Source: Reyranella sp. (GTDB lineage Bacteria > Pseudomonadota > Alphaproteobacteria > Reyranellales > Reyranellaceae). From it: 22,141 nucleotides of DNA. The stretch spans positions 1 to 22,141 of the forward strand of contig SCVT01000058.1 of NCBI GenBank assembly GCA_004296815.1, read 5' to 3'. Shown piece by piece: positions 1 through 7,240 of this stretch. Made by a program: the position numbers and the translations under genes. The notes under the pieces are model-generated. The model ran no database searches and had not been told where the DNA came from. It saw only the letters and a list, made by a program, of their open reading frames with translations. Within the stretch, counting starts at the first letter, position 1; each line of letters opens with the position of its first letter.

Positions 1-48
1 GGCCGCGAGCGGGTTGAACACGAAGCCGGTTGCCTCTGCCGGGTTGCC

Positions 49-1098
49 TTACGGCGTGGCCGTCAGCCCCGTCAGCTTGCCAACGCTGTCGGTCCAGGCC
101 TTGGCGCACTCCGCGCCGCAACGCTTGGCCCACCGCTTCAGCACGACGTCGTTCAGCGCCGCCTCGCGTGCCTTGACGTCAGCTTCGCTCGGCTTGACGC
201 GCACGACCTTGCCGGGCTTGCCCTCGCTGCAGGTGCCGCCCTCGCCGCTGACGCAAACGAGGCCCATCTCGACCTCGTCGCCGATGATCTTCCAGCCGCG
301 ATCGCCGAACGCCTTCATCTCCTTGGTGAAGAAGTCCTTGGTCGCGGGGTTCATCTTGTTCCACGAGGCTTCGCTCACCGCCGTGTAGATGATGGTGAAG
401 CCCACCGGCATCTCGAGCACCGAGGTCACGACCTCGTGCCAGCCCGCCTTGTAGGCCGGCATGGTGCCGGTGATGCCGCAATCGACGGTGCCGCGCTGCA
501 GAGCCGGCACGACCTCGCCGAACGGGATGGTGACGGCCGTGGCGCCCAGGCCCTCGACCAGGTCGCCCTGGCTGACGCCCTGCACGCGGATCTTCTTGCC
601 CTTGAGATCGGCGATGCTCTTGATCTGGTCGCGGCACCAGATCATCTGCGTCGGGAAGGTGTACCAGTTCAGGATCTTGGCGCCGTACTTGGACCCCATG
701 GTCTTGTCGACGTGCGGCCCCCAGACCTCGGTGATCTTGCGCGCCGTCGCCATGTCCTTGGCGACACCCGCGATGTCGATGCCCTCGAGGGCGGCGTCCT
801 CGGCGACGTAGATCGGCAGCGCATGGGCGAAGTCGAACAGGCCGAGCTTCAGGAGCCGCATCACCTCGGTGCCCTTGAGGTTGAGCTCGGTGGTGGACTG
901 CGCCGTGGCCGTGATCTGGCCGTTGGAGTCCTTGGTCACCTGCTCTGACCAGAAGGGCTTCTCGACCTTCTGCCAGTTGCTGAGATTGCCGAAGCTGCCG
1001 ACGACCTTGAAGCTCTGCTTGGGCAGATCCTGCGCGGCGGCGCCCGCGCTCCATACGACTGCGGCGGCCAGTGCGGCCGCGATACCGGTCTTCATCAT
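49..1098 (-). CDS. TRAP transporter substrate-binding protein, DctP family
   Basis: Periplasmic solute receptor of a tripartite ATP-independent (TRAP) transporter; the ligand is probably an organic acid but cannot be read from the sequence. The 349-aa product has a signal peptide (residues 1-22, alanine-rich, cleavage likely near AAA-Q). The DctP signature follows: the conserved arginine is in KIRVQG (R171), then GATAVTIPFGEV and ALQRGTVDCGITG (about 185-211). The first of two adjacent ATGs is chosen because a strong GGGAGG lies 8 nt upstream; the second ATG is equally usable. The gene diverges from a Bug-type binding protein. No dctQ or dctM is visible, though they could lie past the left edge, downstream of this gene. 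The mature protein has six cysteines (155, 207, 282, 290, 327, 331), which is unusual for the family. Family certain, ligand unknown. Confidence 0.9.
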   Translation of the reverse strand: MMKTGIAAALAAAVVWSAGAAAQDLPKQSFKVVGSFGNLSNWQKVEKPFWSEQVTKDSNGQITATAQSTTELNLKGTEVMRLLKLGLFDFAHALPIYVAEDAALEGIDIAGVAKDMATARKITEVWGPHVDKTMGSKYGAKILNWYTFPTQMIWCRDQIKSIADLKGKKIRVQGVSQGDLVEGLGATAVTIPFGEVVPALQRGTVDCGITGTMPAYKAGWHEVVTSVLEMPVGFTIIYTAVSEASWNKMNPATKDFFTKEMKAFGDRGWKIIGDEVEMGLVCVSGEGGTCSEGKPGKVVRVKPSEADVKAREAALNDVVLKRWAKRCGAECAKAWTDSVGKLTGLTATP

Positions 1099-1129
1099 TG
1101 TAGCTGCCTCCCGTTCAGGATTTGCGCGC

Positions 1130-1158
1130 ATCGTATGCAGCGAATCTTTGCGCTGCAA
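1130..1158 (-). promoter_or_regulatory. Candidate sigma70 promoter for the TRAP binding protein
   Basis: On the minus strand, TTGCAG (1158-1153) is followed by a 17-nt spacer and TACGAT (1135-1130). The -10 matches TATAAT at 4 of 6 positions. The predicted start lies about 25 nt before the gene. The spacer coincides with the left arm and loop of the inverted repeat at 1136-1157. Inferred by eye only. Confidence 0.35.
1136..1157. promoter_or_regulatory. Inverted repeat, candidate operator in divergent promoter region
   Basis: TGCAGCG and CGCTGCA form a perfect 7-bp inverted repeat around an 8-nt centre. It lies near the middle of the 105-bp space between the divergent TRAP and Bug binding-protein genes. 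It fills most of the -35/-10 spacer of the candidate minus-strand promoter and overlaps the -35 of the candidate plus-strand promoter. That is a good place for a repressor or shared activator. No regulator gene is adjacent in the window, so the cognate protein is unknown. Confidence 0.45.
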
Positions 1159-1176
1159 TGGGCGTTCTTCTAGGCT
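1148..1176 (+). promoter_or_regulatory. Candidate sigma70 promoter for the Bug binding protein
   Basis: TTGCGC (1148-1153), a 17-nt spacer and TAGGCT (1171-1176) form a weak promoter-like pair about 27 nt before the Bug gene. The -10 matches only 3 of 6 consensus positions, so this is tentative. Confidence 0.25.
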
Positions 1177-1203
1177 CACGACAAATCGAACGGGAGGAAC
1201 GAC

Positions 1204-2169
1204 ATGCGGATTCTTGCGGTTGCGGCGGGCCTGTTGGCCGCCCTTGCTGGTCCTGGCACGGGCTTTGCCCAGACTTTCGACAAGCCGGTCAGAATCATGG
1301 CGCCCTACGCGCCAGGCGGGAACATAGACGTGACGTCCCGCATCATCGCAGACAAGCTGAAGGACGTGCTGGGCGTCTCGGTCATTGTCGAGAACCGCGC
1401 CGGCGCCTCGGGCATGATCGGCAGCGACATCGTCGCCCGCTCCGCGCCCGACGGCACGACCCTGCTGGTCTCGGCCAACTCGCTGGTCGCGGTGCCGGCG
1501 ATCTACGGCAACGCGCCCTACGACTGGCGCACCGCCTTCACGCCGATCAGCCACATCCAGCGCGTGCCGGCCGTCCTGGTCGTGACGCCCAACTCGCCGA
1601 TCAAGACCATGGCCGACTTCATCGCGCTCGGGAAAGACGGCAAGTTCCCGGTGGCCGACTCCGGCGTCGGCACGACCAACCATCTCGCCATCGAGCTGAT
1701 CGGCGAGGCGACCGGCACCAAGTACACGTTGGTCCACTACAAGGGGTCGGGCGCGGCCATGATCGACGTCATGGCGGGCCAGGTGACGGCCCAGGTCGAC
1801 CAGGTCAACGCCGCCCTCGGCAACATCAAGGCGGGCAAGCTGCGCGCCATCGCGGTGTCGTCCGACAAGCGCATGCCGCAGCTCCCGGACGTGCCGACCA
1901 TGAGGGAGAGCGGCGTGAAGGGCCTCGAGGACTTCACCTTCTCGACCTTCACCGGCCTGTTCGGCCCGGCCAAGATGTCGCCGGAAGTCGTCGCCAAGCT
2001 CAACGAGGCGATGGTCAAGGTGCTGAAGGACCCCGCGGTCGTGCAGCGCTTCGCCGACCTGACCGCCGAGGCCTATCCGACCACGCCGCAGGAGACCGCG
2101 GCAATGTTCGACGCCGAGGACAAGAAGGTCGTGCCGCTGATCAAGAAGCTCGGAATCAAGCCGGAGTAA
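1204..2169 (+). CDS. Bug/TctC family tripartite tricarboxylate transporter substrate-binding protein
   Basis: Periplasmic high-affinity binding protein of the Bug (TctC) family, which captures carboxylates and related small molecules for TctAB permeases. The 321-aa product has a Sec signal peptide (residues 1-22, ending GFAQ). The family signatures are PVRIMAPYAPGGNIDVTSR near residue 28, the VIVENRAGASGMIGSD block (about 60-75), and a C-terminal half with LRAIAVSSDKRMPQLPDVPT. The ATG at 1204 has GGGAGG about 6 nt upstream. No tctA or tctB gene is nearby, which is common for Bug paralogues that share a permease encoded elsewhere. It is 9 nt from the following DUF486 gene, so the two are probably co-transcribed. 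Ligand unknown. Confidence 0.92.
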   Translation: MRILAVAAGLLAALAGPGTGFAQTFDKPVRIMAPYAPGGNIDVTSRIIADKLKDVLGVSVIVENRAGASGMIGSDIVARSAPDGTTLLVSANSLVAVPAIYGNAPYDWRTAFTPISHIQRVPAVLVVTPNSPIKTMADFIALGKDGKFPVADSGVGTTNHLAIELIGEATGTKYTLVHYKGSGAAMIDVMAGQVTAQVDQVNAALGNIKAGKLRAIAVSSDKRMPQLPDVPTMRESGVKGLEDFTFSTFTGLFGPAKMSPEVVAKLNEAMVKVLKDPAVVQRFADLTAEAYPTTPQETAAMFDAEDKKVVPLIKKLGIKPE

Positions 2170-2178
2170 CCCGAACCG

Positions 2179-2538
2179 ATGACCCTTTTGCCGCCCGCCA
2201 TCGCGCCCATCGTCCTGCTGCTCGTCTCCAACGTCTTCATGACGTTCGCCTGGTACGGGCATCTCAAGTTCACCGACAGGCCGTTGTGGCTCGTGGTGGT
2301 GGCAAGCTGGGGCATCGCTTTCGTCGAGTACTGCTTCGCCGTGCCGGCCAACCGCTGGGGCCACACGGTCTATTCGGCAGCGGAGCTCAAGACCATGCAG
2401 GAGGTGATCACGCTCACCGTGTTCGCCGCCTTTTCGGTGCTCTATCTCGGCGAGCGCATCACGCTGAACCACGTGGTGGGCTTCGCCCTGATCTGTGCCG
2501 GTGCGTTCTTCGTCTTCAAGGGACCGTTGCCATCGTAA
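2179..2538 (+). CDS. DMT-superfamily small membrane protein, DUF486
   Basis: A 119-aa integral membrane protein with four hydrophobic segments (about residues 5-25, 35-52, 71-90 and 96-114). It matches the DUF486 family: an N-terminal LLLVSNVFMTFAWYGHLK segment, a central VEYCFAVPANRWG motif, and a C-terminal LYLGERITLNHVVGF segment. DUF486 has no established function. Its size and four-helix layout are those of small DMT/SMR-type transporters such as EmrE or ArnE/ArnF. It sits 9 nt after the Bug gene and 16 nt before a GT-C glycosyltransferase. The start has only a distant CGGAG, so it may depend on translational coupling. A role with the glycosyltransferase is speculation. Confidence 0.85.
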   Translation: MTLLPPAIAPIVLLLVSNVFMTFAWYGHLKFTDRPLWLVVVASWGIAFVEYCFAVPANRWGHTVYSAAELKTMQEVITLTVFAAFSVLYLGERITLNHVVGFALICAGAFFVFKGPLPS

Positions 2539-2554
2539 GGGGAGACGCGAGCGC

Positions 2555-4324
2555 GTGAGGCTGCTGCCGGGCCTGCGACGAAGCGAACTGGCCGCGCTGG
2601 GCGGCGTCATCGCGCTGGCGGCCCTGCTGCGGCTGTGGGGACTGAGCGCCAACGGCTACGGCAACGAATACTACGCCGCCGGCGTGCGCAGCATGCTGCA
2701 GAGCGCCCACCTCTTCTTCTACAACGCCTTCGATCCGGCGGGCCTCGTCTCGCTCGACAAGCCGCCGCTCGCCTTCTGGATCCAGACCCTCTCCGCCAAG
2801 GCGCTGGGCTACGACGGCTGGGCGCTTCACCTGCCGCAGGCGCTGGCCGGCATCGCCTCCGTCGCCCTGCTCTATGCCATCGTGCGCCGGCCGTTCGGCC
2901 GCATCGCGGCCTTCCTCGCGGCCCTGCTGCTCGCGCTCGCGCCCATCGCCGTCGCCGCGGACCGTTCCAACAACACCGATTCCTGGCTGGTCCTGTTCCT
3001 GCTGATAGCGGCTTCCCTGGCGCTGCGCGGACGCGGACTCTCCTTCGTCTTCGCGATGGTGGCGCTGGGCTTCGCCTTCAACGTGAAGATGCTGGCTGCC
3101 GCGATCTGCGGCCCCGCCCTCCTGGTGGGCTGGTGGCTGAGCACCGAGCTCGACTGGCGCCAGCGGTTCGTGTGGCTCGCCTCGGGCGCCGTCGCCCTCG
3201 CCGTGGTGGCGCTCTCCTGGGCCGTCGTCTTCGATCTCACGCCCGCCGATGCCCGCCCTGTGGCCGGCAGCAGCAAGAGCAACTCCATGCTCGAGCTGAT
3301 CGTCATGCACAACGGACTGGACCGCTTCGTGCGCCGCCAGCCCGAGACGCCGCCGCCTGCAGCACAGGCAGCGACGCCGCGCTTCCTCTCTTACGACGCA
3401 GTGCCGGCCGGGCCGTTGCGCCTCGCCACGCCGATGCTCGCCGGCCAATTCTCCTGGGCGCTGCCGCTCGCGGTGCTGGGCGCGCTGCTCGCCTGGCGTC
3501 GGCGCCGCGCCTGGGTGGCGCTGTGGGCAACGTGGGCGCTGACGTACGGGATCGTCTACAGCGCGGCCGGCGGCATCTTCCACATCTATTACCTCGTAAC
3601 GCTGGTCCCGCCGCTCGCGGCACTGGCGGGCCTGGGCTGCTACGAGCTGTGGCGACGTGGGCCCAACTTCCTGGCGATCGGACTCGCAGCGACCGCCCTG
3701 TGGCAGGGCTACATCACGGGAGCGACGCTCGGCTGGACTGCACCCTGGATCGGCTTTCCGGCTGTCGCATTGCTCGCCGCCGTGGCCGCCGCAACGCGCG
3801 GCAAGCGCGCCTCCGCGATCATCGGTGGCGTCGCCCTTCTCGTCCTGCCGGCGGCCTGGGCACTGAGCCCGATCTTCTCGCCGGGCAATCTCACGCTGCC
3901 GAGCGCCAGCCTGCCGCGCTGGCTGGGTCTCGACGACGGGCGCGGGCCCATCCTGTCGCGGCAGTACCGCACGCTCACCGACGATCCCAAGCTGCTGGCC
4001 TTCCTGCAGAAGGAGCGTCGATCCGCGCGCTTCCTGGCCGCGGCGCCCACGGCCCTGCTCGCGGCACCTCTGATCTTGAAGAGCGGCGAGCCGGTGATCG
4101 CCTACGGCGGCTATCTCGGCAACGACCCGATCATGGACGTCGCGGCCTTCGCCGAGCGGGTGAAGCGCGGCGAGGTGCGCTACGCGATCCTGGGAGCGGC
4201 GCGTCGGCCGGCCGGGTTCGATGCCTGGGTGCGCGCCAACGGCACGCCGGTCGACCCGGCGCTGTGGCGCTCGCTGTCGCCGGAAGGGCGCCGCCCGATC
4301 GCGCTCTACGAACTGAAGCGCTGA
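2555..4324 (+). CDS. GT-C fold membrane glycosyltransferase, family 39/83 (ArnT/PMT-like)
   Basis: Predicted polytopic inner-membrane glycosyltransferase that uses a polyprenyl-phosphate sugar donor on the periplasmic side; the acceptor is unknown. The 589-aa product begins with a transmembrane helix (about 12-30). The first large loop has the family signatures NEYYAAGVRSM (E38 in the acidic position) and DKPPLAFW (68-75), followed by DRSNNTDSW (136-144). Several hydrophobic helices follow, including a run between about 100 and 220, then a C-terminal soluble domain. I prefer GTG at 2555 because AAGGGGAG lies about 10 nt upstream; the frame stays open to 2495, but that would overlap DUF486. 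Its stop abuts the feoB stop with no base between. An assignment to lipid A, protein or polysaccharide modification cannot be made. Confidence 0.85.
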   Translation: MRLLPGLRRSELAALGGVIALAALLRLWGLSANGYGNEYYAAGVRSMLQSAHLFFYNAFDPAGLVSLDKPPLAFWIQTLSAKALGYDGWALHLPQALAGIASVALLYAIVRRPFGRIAAFLAALLLALAPIAVAADRSNNTDSWLVLFLLIAASLALRGRGLSFVFAMVALGFAFNVKMLAAAICGPALLVGWWLSTELDWRQRFVWLASGAVALAVVALSWAVVFDLTPADARPVAGSSKSNSMLELIVMHNGLDRFVRRQPETPPPAAQAATPRFLSYDAVPAGPLRLATPMLAGQFSWALPLAVLGALLAWRRRRAWVALWATWALTYGIVYSAAGGIFHIYYLVTLVPPLAALAGLGCYELWRRGPNFLAIGLAATALWQGYITGATLGWTAPWIGFPAVALLAAVAAATRGKRASAIIGGVALLVLPAAWALSPIFSPGNLTLPSASLPRWLGLDDGRGPILSRQYRTLTDDPKLLAFLQKERRSARFLAAAPTALLAAPLILKSGEPVIAYGGYLGNDPIMDVAAFAERVKRGEVRYAILGAARRPAGFDAWVRANGTPVDPALWRSLSPEGRRPIALYELKR

Positions 4325-6193
4325 CTATCCGCCGCCGAGCGCCAGCGCGACGCGGTATGTGATGAACGCCGCCACGTAGGCGAGCGCCAGCATGTAGAAG
4401 AACGTCACCCACAGCCATCGCCAGCCACCCGTCTCGCGGCGGATCACGGCAAGCGTCGAGGCACACTGCGGCGCGAACACGTACCAGGCGAGGAACGCCA
4501 GCGCCGTCGCCAGGGTCCATTGCGAGGAGAGCGCTTGGCCGATCTTGTCGGCCGCCTCCTCGCCGCCGCTGATGGCGTAGATGGTGCCCAGCGAACCGAC
4601 CGCGACCTCGCGCGCCGCCATGCCGGGGATCAGCGCGACATTGATCTGCCAGTTGAAGCCCAGCGGCGCAGTGATCGGCTGGATCGCCGAGCCGATCTTG
4701 GCGGCCAGGCTGTAGTTGATGGCGGGCTCGGTCGCACCCTCGGGCGGCTGCGGGAACGAGGCCAGCACCCAGATCAGGACCATCATCGACAGGATGATCG
4801 TGCCGGCACGCTTCAGGAAGATCGTGGCCCGCGTCCACAGGCCGATGGCGAGGCTCCTGGGGCGCGGCAGCTTGTAGTCCGGCAGCTCGAGCATGAAGGG
4901 TTCGCCCGGCTTGCCGCGCCAGATCAGCCGCTTGACCACGAACGACACGGCGAGCGCACCCACGATGCCGACCGTGTAGAGGCCGAACATCACGAGCCCC
5001 TGCAGGCCGATGAAGCCCCAGACGTCACGCTCGGGAATGAAGGCGCCGATGATCAGCGTGTAGACCGGGATGCGCGCCGAGCAGGTCATCAGCGGCGCCA
5101 CCAGGATGGTGGTGAGCCGGTCGCGCCGGTCGTCGATCACGCGCGTCGACATGATGCCGGGGATCGCACAGGCGAAGGACGAGAGCAGCGGGATGAAGGC
5201 GCGCCCATGCAGCCCCGCCCCACCCATGATGCGATCCATCAGGAAGGCCGCGCGCGCCATGTAGCCCAGGTCCTCCAGCACGAGGATGAAGAAGAAGAGG
5301 ATGACGATCTGCGGCAGGAAGACGATCACGCTGCCGACGCCGCCGATCAGCCCGTCCTTCAAGAAGCTCTTCAGGAGGTCAGGTAGAGGAGCCGCCTCGA
5401 CGAGGCCGCCTAGCCAATGAAACGCCGCCTCGATCGCATCCATGCCGGGCTCTGCCCAGGCGAACACGGCCTGGAACATCACGAACAGGATGGCCAGCAG
5501 CACGACGAGGCCCGCCACCGGATGGAGGAGGATGGCGTCGGCGCGCGCCGTCAGGCTGTCGGGGCGACCCTGGCCCTGCACGACGGCGGCAAGGATGCGG
5601 TCGGCCTCCTTCTGCGCGCTGCGCAGGCCCGAGGCATCGGGCGCGCGCCATTGAACGGCGGTACTGCCCTGCCGTTCGGCGAGCTTGCGGTCGATCTCGG
5701 CCAGTAGTGCGTTGGTGCCGCCGCGGCGCACCGCGACCGAGCTCACCACCGGCAGTCCGATCTCGCGAGAGAGCTTGTCGGCATCGATCTCGATGCCGCG
5801 CCGACGCGCGATGTCCATCATGTTGAGCGACAGCATGACCGGCCGGCCGACCTGCTTCAGCTCAAGCGCCAGCCGCAGCGCCAGGCGCAGATTCGACGCG
5901 TCGGCGACGCAGACGATCAGGTCGGGGATCACGTCGTTCTGCGTGCGGCCAAGCACCACATCGCGCGTGATCTCCTCGTCGGGCGAGCGGGCGCGCAGCG
6001 AATAGGTGCCGGGCAGGTCGACGACACGCACCGTGCGCCCGCCGGGCGTGGTGAGCGGCCCGACCTTCTTCTCGACCGTGACGCCGGGATAGTTCGCGAC
6101 CTTCTGGCGGCTGCCGGTCAGCGCGTTGAAGAGCGCCGTCTTGCCGCAGTTGGGATTGCCGACGAGGGCAACGACAGGGGCCGCATCGGACAT
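4325..6193 (-). CDS. feoB: Ferrous iron transport protein B
   Basis: Inner-membrane Fe(II) transporter with an N-terminal GTPase domain. The 622-aa product has the G motifs in order: G1 GNPNCGKT (12-19), a YPGVTVEKK switch region (35-43), G3 DLPG (59-62) and G4 NMMD (124-127). The membrane domain begins near residue 225. Its conserved blocks are FACAIPGIMSTR, where classical FeoB has GCNVPAIMATR, and MTCSARIPVYTLI. It is shorter than the E. coli protein (about 770 aa), as expected of the compact FeoB form. The ATG has GGAG about 8 nt upstream, inside the end of feoA. Only 3 nt separate it from feoA, so the two are clearly one operon. No feoC is visible. Confidence 0.96.
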   Translation of the reverse strand: MSDAAPVVALVGNPNCGKTALFNALTGSRQKVANYPGVTVEKKVGPLTTPGGRTVRVVDLPGTYSLRARSPDEEITRDVVLGRTQNDVIPDLIVCVADASNLRLALRLALELKQVGRPVMLSLNMMDIARRRGIEIDADKLSREIGLPVVSSVAVRRGGTNALLAEIDRKLAERQGSTAVQWRAPDASGLRSAQKEADRILAAVVQGQGRPDSLTARADAILLHPVAGLVVLLAILFVMFQAVFAWAEPGMDAIEAAFHWLGGLVEAAPLPDLLKSFLKDGLIGGVGSVIVFLPQIVILFFFILVLEDLGYMARAAFLMDRIMGGAGLHGRAFIPLLSSFACAIPGIMSTRVIDDRRDRLTTILVAPLMTCSARIPVYTLIIGAFIPERDVWGFIGLQGLVMFGLYTVGIVGALAVSFVVKRLIWRGKPGEPFMLELPDYKLPRPRSLAIGLWTRATIFLKRAGTIILSMMVLIWVLASFPQPPEGATEPAINYSLAAKIGSAIQPITAPLGFNWQINVALIPGMAAREVAVGSLGTIYAISGGEEAADKIGQALSSQWTLATALAFLAWYVFAPQCASTLAVIRRETGGWRWLWVTFFYMLALAYVAAFITYRVALALGGG

Positions 6194-6196
6194 GCG

Positions 6197-6469
6197 CTAC
6201 GCTCCTGCGGTCACGAGGATCGCCATCGCCTCGCGGCGGCGCAAGCCGATGGTCGTGTGCGCGACGCGCACCGCGATGGGATCGCGACCGAACAAGCCCT
6301 GGTGCAGGACCTCGACGTCGGCGCCTTCGACGAAGCCCAGCTCGATCAGCCGACGCTCGAGTTCGGAGGCGGGAAGGCCAGCCGCGACACGGCCGGCGAC
6401 GATGGCGTGGATGCGGCCGCGGAAGCCCACGCGGGCGCTGCCAAGTGCTATGGTGGATTGGGTGCTCAT
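6197..6469 (-). CDS. feoA: Ferrous iron transport protein A
   Basis: A 90-aa cytosolic SH3-like protein that acts with FeoB in Fe(II) uptake. Recognisable blocks are LERRLIELGFVEGADVEVLHQG (about 37-58), DPIAVRVAHTTIGLRRREA (63-81) and the C-terminal AILV strand. The methionine at 6469 is chosen because it gives the normal FeoA length and no other in-frame start is close. No Shine-Dalgarno is visible before it; instead a palindrome abuts the start codon, so the mRNA may be leaderless or very short-leadered. It is followed by feoB after 3 nt. Confidence 0.93.
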   Translation of the reverse strand: MSTQSTIALGSARVGFRGRIHAIVAGRVAAGLPASELERRLIELGFVEGADVEVLHQGLFGRDPIAVRVAHTTIGLRRREAMAILVTAGA

Positions 6470-6485
6470 TGCGACTAAGTCGTAG
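6469..6485. promoter_or_regulatory. Fur-box-like palindrome at the feoA start
   Basis: TTGCGACTAAGTCGTAG contains a perfect CGACT-A-AGTCG inverted repeat (6472-6482). By eye it agrees with a proteobacterial Fur-type 8-1-8 pattern (TTGCGAATnATTCGCAA, recalled from memory) at about 12 of 16 positions. It lies directly at the feoA start codon and 41 bp before the divergent hydrolase gene. Fur-family control of feoAB is expected biologically, but binding here is inference. Confidence 0.45.
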
Positions 6486-6526
6486 TAGCATCGAAGAAGT
6501 TGGGTCGCCAGCGGGAGGTTAAGGGC

Positions 6527-7240
6527 ATGGCAAACATCGTTCTGGCGCATGGCGCCTGGTCGGCGGCTTGGGCCTGGAAGAAGATGCGTCCCTTGCTGCG
6601 CGCCGCCGGTCACGAATTCTTCGCGCCGACCTACACCGGCCTCGGCGCCCGCGCCCATCTCGCCTCGCCTGCCGTCGATCTCTCCACCCACATCCAGGAT
6701 GTCGTCGCCGAGATCGAGGCCGAAGACCTGAAGGACATCGTGCTGCTCGGCCACTCCTACGGCGGCATGGTCGCGACCGGCGTCGCCGACAAGGTGCCGG
6801 AACGCCTCCAGCGCATCATCTATCTCGACGCCTTCGTGCCGAAGGACGGCCAGAGTCTGTTCGATCTCGTCGGCCCGAAGGCCGAGGGCAACATGCGCAA
6901 GGGCGCGGAGAAGGATGGCGAAGGCTGGAAGCTCCCGATCAACCCGATGCCGCCCGACACCTCGGCCGAGGATGTCGCCTGGGCAGGCCCGCGCCGCCGG
7001 CCGCAACCGATCAAGTGCTTCGAGCAGAAGATCAAGCTCGAGTCGAAGGCACCCTGGCCGCCGCGCCATTTCATCTACGCCAAGCGCAACATGCCGGGCG
7101 ACGCTTTCCGCCAGTTCGCCGACCGCGCGCGCGGCGAAGCCGGCTGGAGCTGCGACGAGATGGACGCCAGCCACAATCCGCACATCACCTGCCCGCAGGA
7201 GCTGATGGCGCTGCTCAGCAAGCTGATGGCGTCGAAGTGA
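6527..7240 (+). CDS. Alpha/beta fold hydrolase (methylesterase/hydroxynitrile-lyase-like group)
   Basis: A 237-aa cytosolic alpha/beta hydrolase. It has the oxyanion-hole segment LAHGAW (6-11), the nucleophile elbow GHSYGG with S77, LDAFVP (about 100-105), and a C-terminal SHNPHIT block with H216 as the probable catalytic histidine. This pattern matches the small carboxylesterase group that includes plant methyl esterases and hydroxynitrile lyases; the bacterial substrate is unknown. ATG at 6527 is chosen because GGGAGG lies 8 nt upstream; an upstream TTG in frame lacks a site. Its stop overlaps the GTG of the CoA-transferase gene (GTGA), so the two are translationally coupled. Nothing seen suggests a secreted protein. 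Confidence 0.9.
   Translation: MANIVLAHGAWSAAWAWKKMRPLLRAAGHEFFAPTYTGLGARAHLASPAVDLSTHIQDVVAEIEAEDLKDIVLLGHSYGGMVATGVADKVPERLQRIIYLDAFVPKDGQSLFDLVGPKAEGNMRKGAEKDGEGWKLPINPMPPDTSAEDVAWAGPRRRPQPIKCFEQKIKLESKAPWPPRHFIYAKRNMPGDAFRQFADRARGEAGWSCDEMDASHNPHITCPQELMALLSKLMASK

Noticed and set aside
1..48. Open minus-strand frame after the TRAP receptor stop, with a GTG at 21-19 that might start a following gene (dctQ/M).
   Set aside because: Only a few codons are visible and no convincing ribosome site is present, so it cannot be called a gene.
4318..4342. GCGCT...AGCGC repeat at the glycosyltransferase/feoB junction as a bidirectional terminator.
   Set aside because: Five-base arms with a 15-nt loop and no U-tract are too weak to support a terminator.
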